A stretch of 64,000 nucleotides of DNA from Heliorestis acidaminivorans (GTDB lineage Bacteria; Bacillota; Desulfitobacteriia; Heliobacteriales; Heliobacteriaceae), in NCBI RefSeq assembly GCF_008933955.1, contig NZ_WBXO01000011.1, forward strand, positions 34,999 through 98,998. The letters are read 5' to 3'. Below are positions 60,996 through 64,000 of the stretch, piece by piece (the stretch's first letter is position 1; each line of letters starts with the position of its first letter). A program made the translations under genes and the position numbers. Below the pieces are notes generated by a model. That model did not search any database and had not been told where the DNA came from. It saw nothing but the letters and a program-made list of their open reading frames with translations.

Positions 60996-61169
60996 AGGGA
61001 AAGCCCTCCTTTCGACTTCTTGCCTATTATAGCACAGGAGAGGGAAGTCGTTACAATGGTCTTTTATAGTACAAAAAGGTTGAAAAAAGCGAATTATGGT
61101 CACTTTCTTGAAAGAAGTGGAAAAACATGATAAAGTTTAGTTTATTGAGCAAAGCAGGAGGGAATCAGC

Positions 61170-62453
61170 GTGACGGAAGAGACAGCGATGCCAAAACCAG
61201 CACACTCTGATGATGCACCATCACCAGAAGTACAAAAGGAAGTGGCACGTCAATTAGCAATTATCAAGCGAGGAACAGCTGAAATTATACCGGAAGAAGA
61301 ACTTACCAAAAAATTAGAACAATCGATTATTAAAAATAAACCTTTGCGCATCAAGCTAGGACTTGATCCTACAGCGCCTGATATACATCTAGGCCACACC
61401 GTTGTATTGCAGAAGCTTCGTCATTTTCAAGATTTGGGACATCATGTGATCATCATTATTGGTGACTTTACAGGTCGCATCGGCGATCCTTCCGGCAAGT
61501 CAGAGACACGGAAACAACTATCAGAAGAAGAAGTAAATCGCAATGCAGAAACTTACAAAGTACAGATATTTAAAATCCTAGACCATGAAAAAACAGAAGT
61601 AACATTTAACTCCTCCTGGCTAAACCCATTAAATTTTGCAAATATCTTGGAGCTAGCGTCAAAATATACGGTAGCTCGTATGCTAGAGCGCGATGATTTT
61701 ACCAAACGCATGAAAGAAAACCTTCCTATAGGAATTCATGAACTTTTCTATCCTTTAATGCAAGGATACGACTCAGTAGCATTGCAAGCCGATGTGGAAT
61801 TAGGAGGCACAGACCAGAAATTTAACTTGCTCGTAGGACGAGCTTTACAGAAAGAGTATGGCCAAGCCTCGCAAATAGCTATCACCATGCCGATCCTAGA
61901 AGGTCTCGATGGCGTTAACAAGATGAGTAAAAGTCTTGGTAATTACATCGGCATTAATGAGTCTCCCCGGGAAATGTATGGAAAAACCATGTCTATAGCC
62001 GACAATCTTATGATTCGTTACTATGAATTAGTTACTAACGTACCTTTAGATGAGATAGAAAAAATCTCTGCCGGTTTAGAATCAGGACAGATACATCCTC
62101 GCGATGCTAAAATGAGATTAGCTCGAGAAATTGTTTCTACCTATCATAATGCAGAAGCGGCTCAACAAGCAGAAGCAGAATTCATCAATATTTTTCAGAA
62201 AAAAGAACTACCAGATGAGATTCCTGAATATAAAGTTCCCGCAGACTTAGAAACAAACGGTACCGTCTGGATCGTTAAACTTTTGGTGGAAGCTGGTTTG
62301 GTCAAAAGTAATGGCGAAGGTCGTCGCATGATCAATCAAGGCGCTGTTAAGATTGATAACGAGACAATCAAAGACGATAAAGCAGAAGTAACAATTCAAG
62401 ATGGTATGATTGTTAAAGTAGGTAAGCGTAAGTTTGCCAAAGTAATAAAATAA
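61170..62453 (+). CDS. tyrS: Tyrosyl-tRNA synthetase
   Basis: A 427-residue class I synthetase. HIGH-type [57 protein letters not shown] and the KMSKS loop NKMSKSLGN are intact. The C-terminal S4 RNA-binding domain is from ~360 ([20 protein letters not shown]). It resembles the TyrZ-like group more than the Bacillus TyrS. GTG follows GCAGGAGGG. No T-box precedes it; only ~110 bases separate it from PBP1A's promoter side. Confidence 0.97.
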   Translation: MTEETAMPKPAHSDDAPSPEVQKEVARQLAIIKRGTAEIIPEEELTKKLEQSIIKNKPLRIKLGLDPTAPDIHLGHTVVLQKLRHFQDLGHHVIIIIGDFTGRIGDPSGKSETRKQLSEEEVNRNAETYKVQIFKILDHEKTEVTFNSSWLNPLNFANILELASKYTVARMLERDDFTKRMKENLPIGIHELFYPLMQGYDSVALQADVELGGTDQKFNLLVGRALQKEYGQASQIAITMPILEGLDGVNKMSKSLGNYIGINESPREMYGKTMSIADNLMIRYYELVTNVPLDEIEKISAGLESGQIHPRDAKMRLAREIVSTYHNAEAAQQAEAEFINIFQKKELPDEIPEYKVPADLETNGTVWIVKLLVEAGLVKSNGEGRRMINQGAVKIDNETIKDDKAEVTIQDGMIVKVGKRKFAKVIK

Positions 62454-62844
62454 AAGTAGCCAAAAGAAAAAGGTTGAGACAACAGACAATAGTCCTTACT
62501 CCTTAGTCCTTAGTCTTTCTATATCAACCGGTACATCAAAAGGGTGGTTTTAGCATCAAAGCTAGACCACCCTTTTTTGTATACCTCACTGTTTAAGACA
62601 TTTGAGAAAGTTTTATTATCATAAACTTAAAGTAGATAACATAAGCATAATAATTCAAAGAAAGATTCTTGTAGGAGTATAGCTCTTTTTTGTTTTTTAG
62701 ACATGGAACATAAGTAAAGTACTTAAGTTTGCATAGTTTAATCATTAGTCTATTATCTCAGTGTTTTTCAAAACGAAATATAATGAGGAAGATGCACCTT
62801 TTTTGAGTTATTGCATAGATTGAGGGAGCAGGGAGGTGACTCTG
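62454..62844. other. Gap before yunB
   Basis: About 390 bases, AT-rich. It contains the tyrS terminator and a small tandem repeat (CTTAGTC units near 62498-62516). No ORF with a convincing ribosome site was found. A sporulation-sigma promoter is expected before yunB, but I could not identify one confidently. Confidence 0.4.
62539..62578 (+). terminator. Rho-independent terminator of tyrS
   Basis: AAAGGGTGGTTTTAGC / GCTAGACCACCCTTT arms (one G-T pair) and a T run. Confidence 0.85.
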
Positions 62845-63543
62845 ATGTTTTGGCTTCGCTTAAGATGGTTATTCGAGCGTTGGAGAGGGCGACTGCTAAT
62901 TATCTTTATAACAGTTCCTCTGTTGTTGCTATTGTCACTCCCTGTTTTTTTTGTTTATGCGGAAAACAATTTACGAAGCACCGTTATAGCTATGGCTGAA
63001 GCGAGAGGAAAAGCGCTTGCTGTAGAAGCAATCAATGAAGCTATCCGTCATAGAATTGCCAATCAAAATGAATTTCAAGATCTAATTATCTATAAAACTG
63101 ATCAACAAGGAAGGATTGTTTTACTTCAACCTAATACGATCATGATTAATCACCTTGCCGCTGAAACAGCATTAGAAGTTCAAGATACACTATCTAACCT
63201 TAACAGCACTGAATTGAAAATACCGCTAGGTCAAATATCAGGCTCTAGCCTTTTTGCTAACCGAGGTCCTACTCTACCAGTTCGTATCCTTCCTATAGGA
63301 ACAGTTCAAGTAAAAGCAGTAGAGACTTTTGAAGAAGCTGGTATCAACCAGACCAAATTTATGGTCTTTCTCGATATTGAAACAGTTGTGCGTATCGTAG
63401 TGCCCATGGTAACTTCAGATATGGCTGTTAACACCATCGTCCCCATTTCAACTACCATCATTCCCGGTGAAGTTCCCCACGTTTATATGGGAGGCAACAG
63501 TGGCATCATGCCATCCATCGATATTTCCAAAACTGCAGAATAG
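62845..63543 (+). CDS. yunB: Sporulation protein YunB
   Basis: A 232-residue protein of the YunB family, in Bacillus made in the mother cell during sporulation. A basic N-terminus precedes one transmembrane helix (~18-37), so most of the protein faces outside. The family's ARGKALAVEAINEAIRH motif, ILPIGTVQVKAVETFEEAGINQ read in blocks, and the repetitive VVPMVTSDMAVNTIVPISTTI are present. ATG has GGGAGGTG seven bases upstream; a GTG nine bases earlier is inside that site. Confidence 0.9.
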   Translation: MFWLRLRWLFERWRGRLLIIFITVPLLLLLSLPVFFVYAENNLRSTVIAMAEARGKALAVEAINEAIRHRIANQNEFQDLIIYKTDQQGRIVLLQPNTIMINHLAAETALEVQDTLSNLNSTELKIPLGQISGSSLFANRGPTLPVRILPIGTVQVKAVETFEEAGINQTKFMVFLDIETVVRIVVPMVTSDMAVNTIVPISTTIIPGEVPHVYMGGNSGIMPSIDISKTAE

Positions 63544-63573
63544 CAAATGATTAATCTTATTTCAAAAAAACTC

Positions 63574-63676
63574 TTGACCTTTATAGAACTACTGTGATAA
63601 GATACTCCTTGTCGCCGCGATGCGACAAACAACAGCAAAAAAACTTGTTGACACAACGAAGTTAATGTGATAAGAT
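63574..63676 (+). promoter_or_regulatory. Tandem promoters of the rRNA operon
   Basis: P1: TTGACC (63574-63579), 18-base spacer, TAAGAT (63598-63603). P2: TTGACA (63648-63653), 17-base spacer, TAAGAT (63671-63676). Both -10 boxes sit in the same GTGATAAGATA sequence. Confidence 0.75.
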
Positions 63677-63918
63677 AGCTTTTGTTGACGCAACAAGCGA
63701 CAAAAAACAACAGAAAGCAACAAAAAAAGCTTACTGTTCTGGTCCTTGAAAATCAAACAGTTGTAAAAAAAGTCAAGCGTGCGAAACGTCGAAGCCGAAA
63801 GGCAGAGACACCAATCAATTTAAGTCAATTAGAGCTTGTCAAAGCTCCGGAATATAAGGATATAAAGGATGTTAACCGCTATTGCCATCCATGGCGCGGT
63901 TAACTTCGTAAAATCCAT
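63677..63918 (+). other. 16S rRNA leader
   Basis: Untranslated leader with a GTTAACCGC / GCGGTTAAC hairpin (63871-63904) close to the mature 16S end, a likely processing stem. A frame of 73 codons exists here but has no ribosome site and no family resemblance. Confidence 0.6.
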
Positions 63919-64000
63919 TTTACGGAGAGTTTGATCCTGGCTCAGGACGAACGCTGGCGGCATGCCTAACACATGCAAGTCGAACGGAGTCGATTAAGTA
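63919..64000 (+). rRNA. rrs: 16S ribosomal RNA, 5' end only
   Basis: AGAGTTTGATCCTGGCTCAG and the following GACGAACGCTGGCGGC, GCCTAACACATGCAAGTCG are universal 16S sequences. The start is set by alignment to E. coli position 8. The window edge cuts it after ~82 bases. Confidence 0.95.

Noticed and set aside
61030..61169. T-box in front of tyrS
   Set aside because: No conserved T-box sequence and too little space.
63682..63903. 73-codon frame before the 16S gene
   Set aside because: It is in the rRNA leader downstream of the rRNA promoters, has no ribosome site and no resemblance to a protein family.
1..64000. CRISPR arrays, IS elements, prophage
   Set aside because: No regular spaced repeats, transposase or phage genes were seen.

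Overview
The window is about 42-44% GC by eye and densely coded on both strands. It comes from an endospore-forming, largely anaerobic Gram-positive bacterium of the Clostridia type. The evidence is a set of sporulation and germination genes (Spo0E-like, YtxC, YunB, a GerD-like lipoprotein), a reverse-rubrerythrin-type peroxidase, a CIRCE-controlled chaperone, a Phe T-box, an L20-type leader in front of infC-rpmI-rplT, ZapA/MutS2, and Gram-positive Shine-Dalgarno sequences throughout. A heliobacterium-like member of the Clostridia is possible, but nothing here proves a genus. The window begins inside a gshA/gshF-type gene and ends in the first ~80 bases of a 16S rRNA gene. I see no phage, IS element, CRISPR array or tRNA.

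Layout. 1-10 kb: glutathione-type ligase (partial), cation efflux, peroxide defence, htpG with CIRCE, small regulators (Spo0E-like, MinE-like), and a signalling operon of an HD-GYP protein, a hybrid histidine kinase and a small membrane protein. 10-20 kb: exported cyclophilin lipoprotein, deoxynucleoside kinase, an HTH/coiled-coil protein, a (p)ppGpp-synthetase-domain protein with an extra cysteine-rich domain, sporulation genes and thrS. 20-30 kb: a polysaccharide island with UDP-glucose dehydrogenase and UDP-xylose synthase, GalE, two paralogous two-domain glycosyltransferases, a GT61 and a GT2 enzyme. 30.6-39 kb: one nine-gene minus-strand operon that begins with archaeal-type 3-dehydroquinate synthase II and its partner aldolase. 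It continues through two TPR-like proteins, two phenylacetate-CoA-ligase-like adenylating enzymes, an amidohydrolase-2 protein, a chorismate-lyase-like (DUF98) protein and a 54-residue ORF. 39-46 kb: translation genes (infC operon, TrmH methyltransferase, T-box-pheST). 46-64 kb: zapA, a PolX/PHP protein, a Nif3-like protein, glnA with a glutamate-synthase-like protein, rfbD, U32 peptidase, mutS2, PBP1A, tyrS, yunB and the rRNA promoter region.

The most interesting region is the 30.6-39 kb operon. Its first two genes are homologous both to the archaeal alternative entry into the shikimate pathway and to the bacterial GriI/GriH pair, which makes 3-amino-4-hydroxybenzoate. Next to two aryl-acid-activating enzymes and a chorismate-lyase-like protein, it looks like an uncharacterised aromatic-acid-derived biosynthetic system. 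It has its own strong promoter, and an inverted repeat lies over the predicted start site. Other unusual items are a PolX protein that has lost its polymerase aspartates but keeps its PHP domain, an isolated MinE-like topological domain, a RelA/SpoT synthetase with a C-terminal cysteine cluster, and a glycosyltransferase paralogue with a degenerate GT2 site.

Start codons were reassigned from Shine-Dalgarno spacing where the longest open frame looked wrong. All functions are inferred from reading the sequence; no database search was run.
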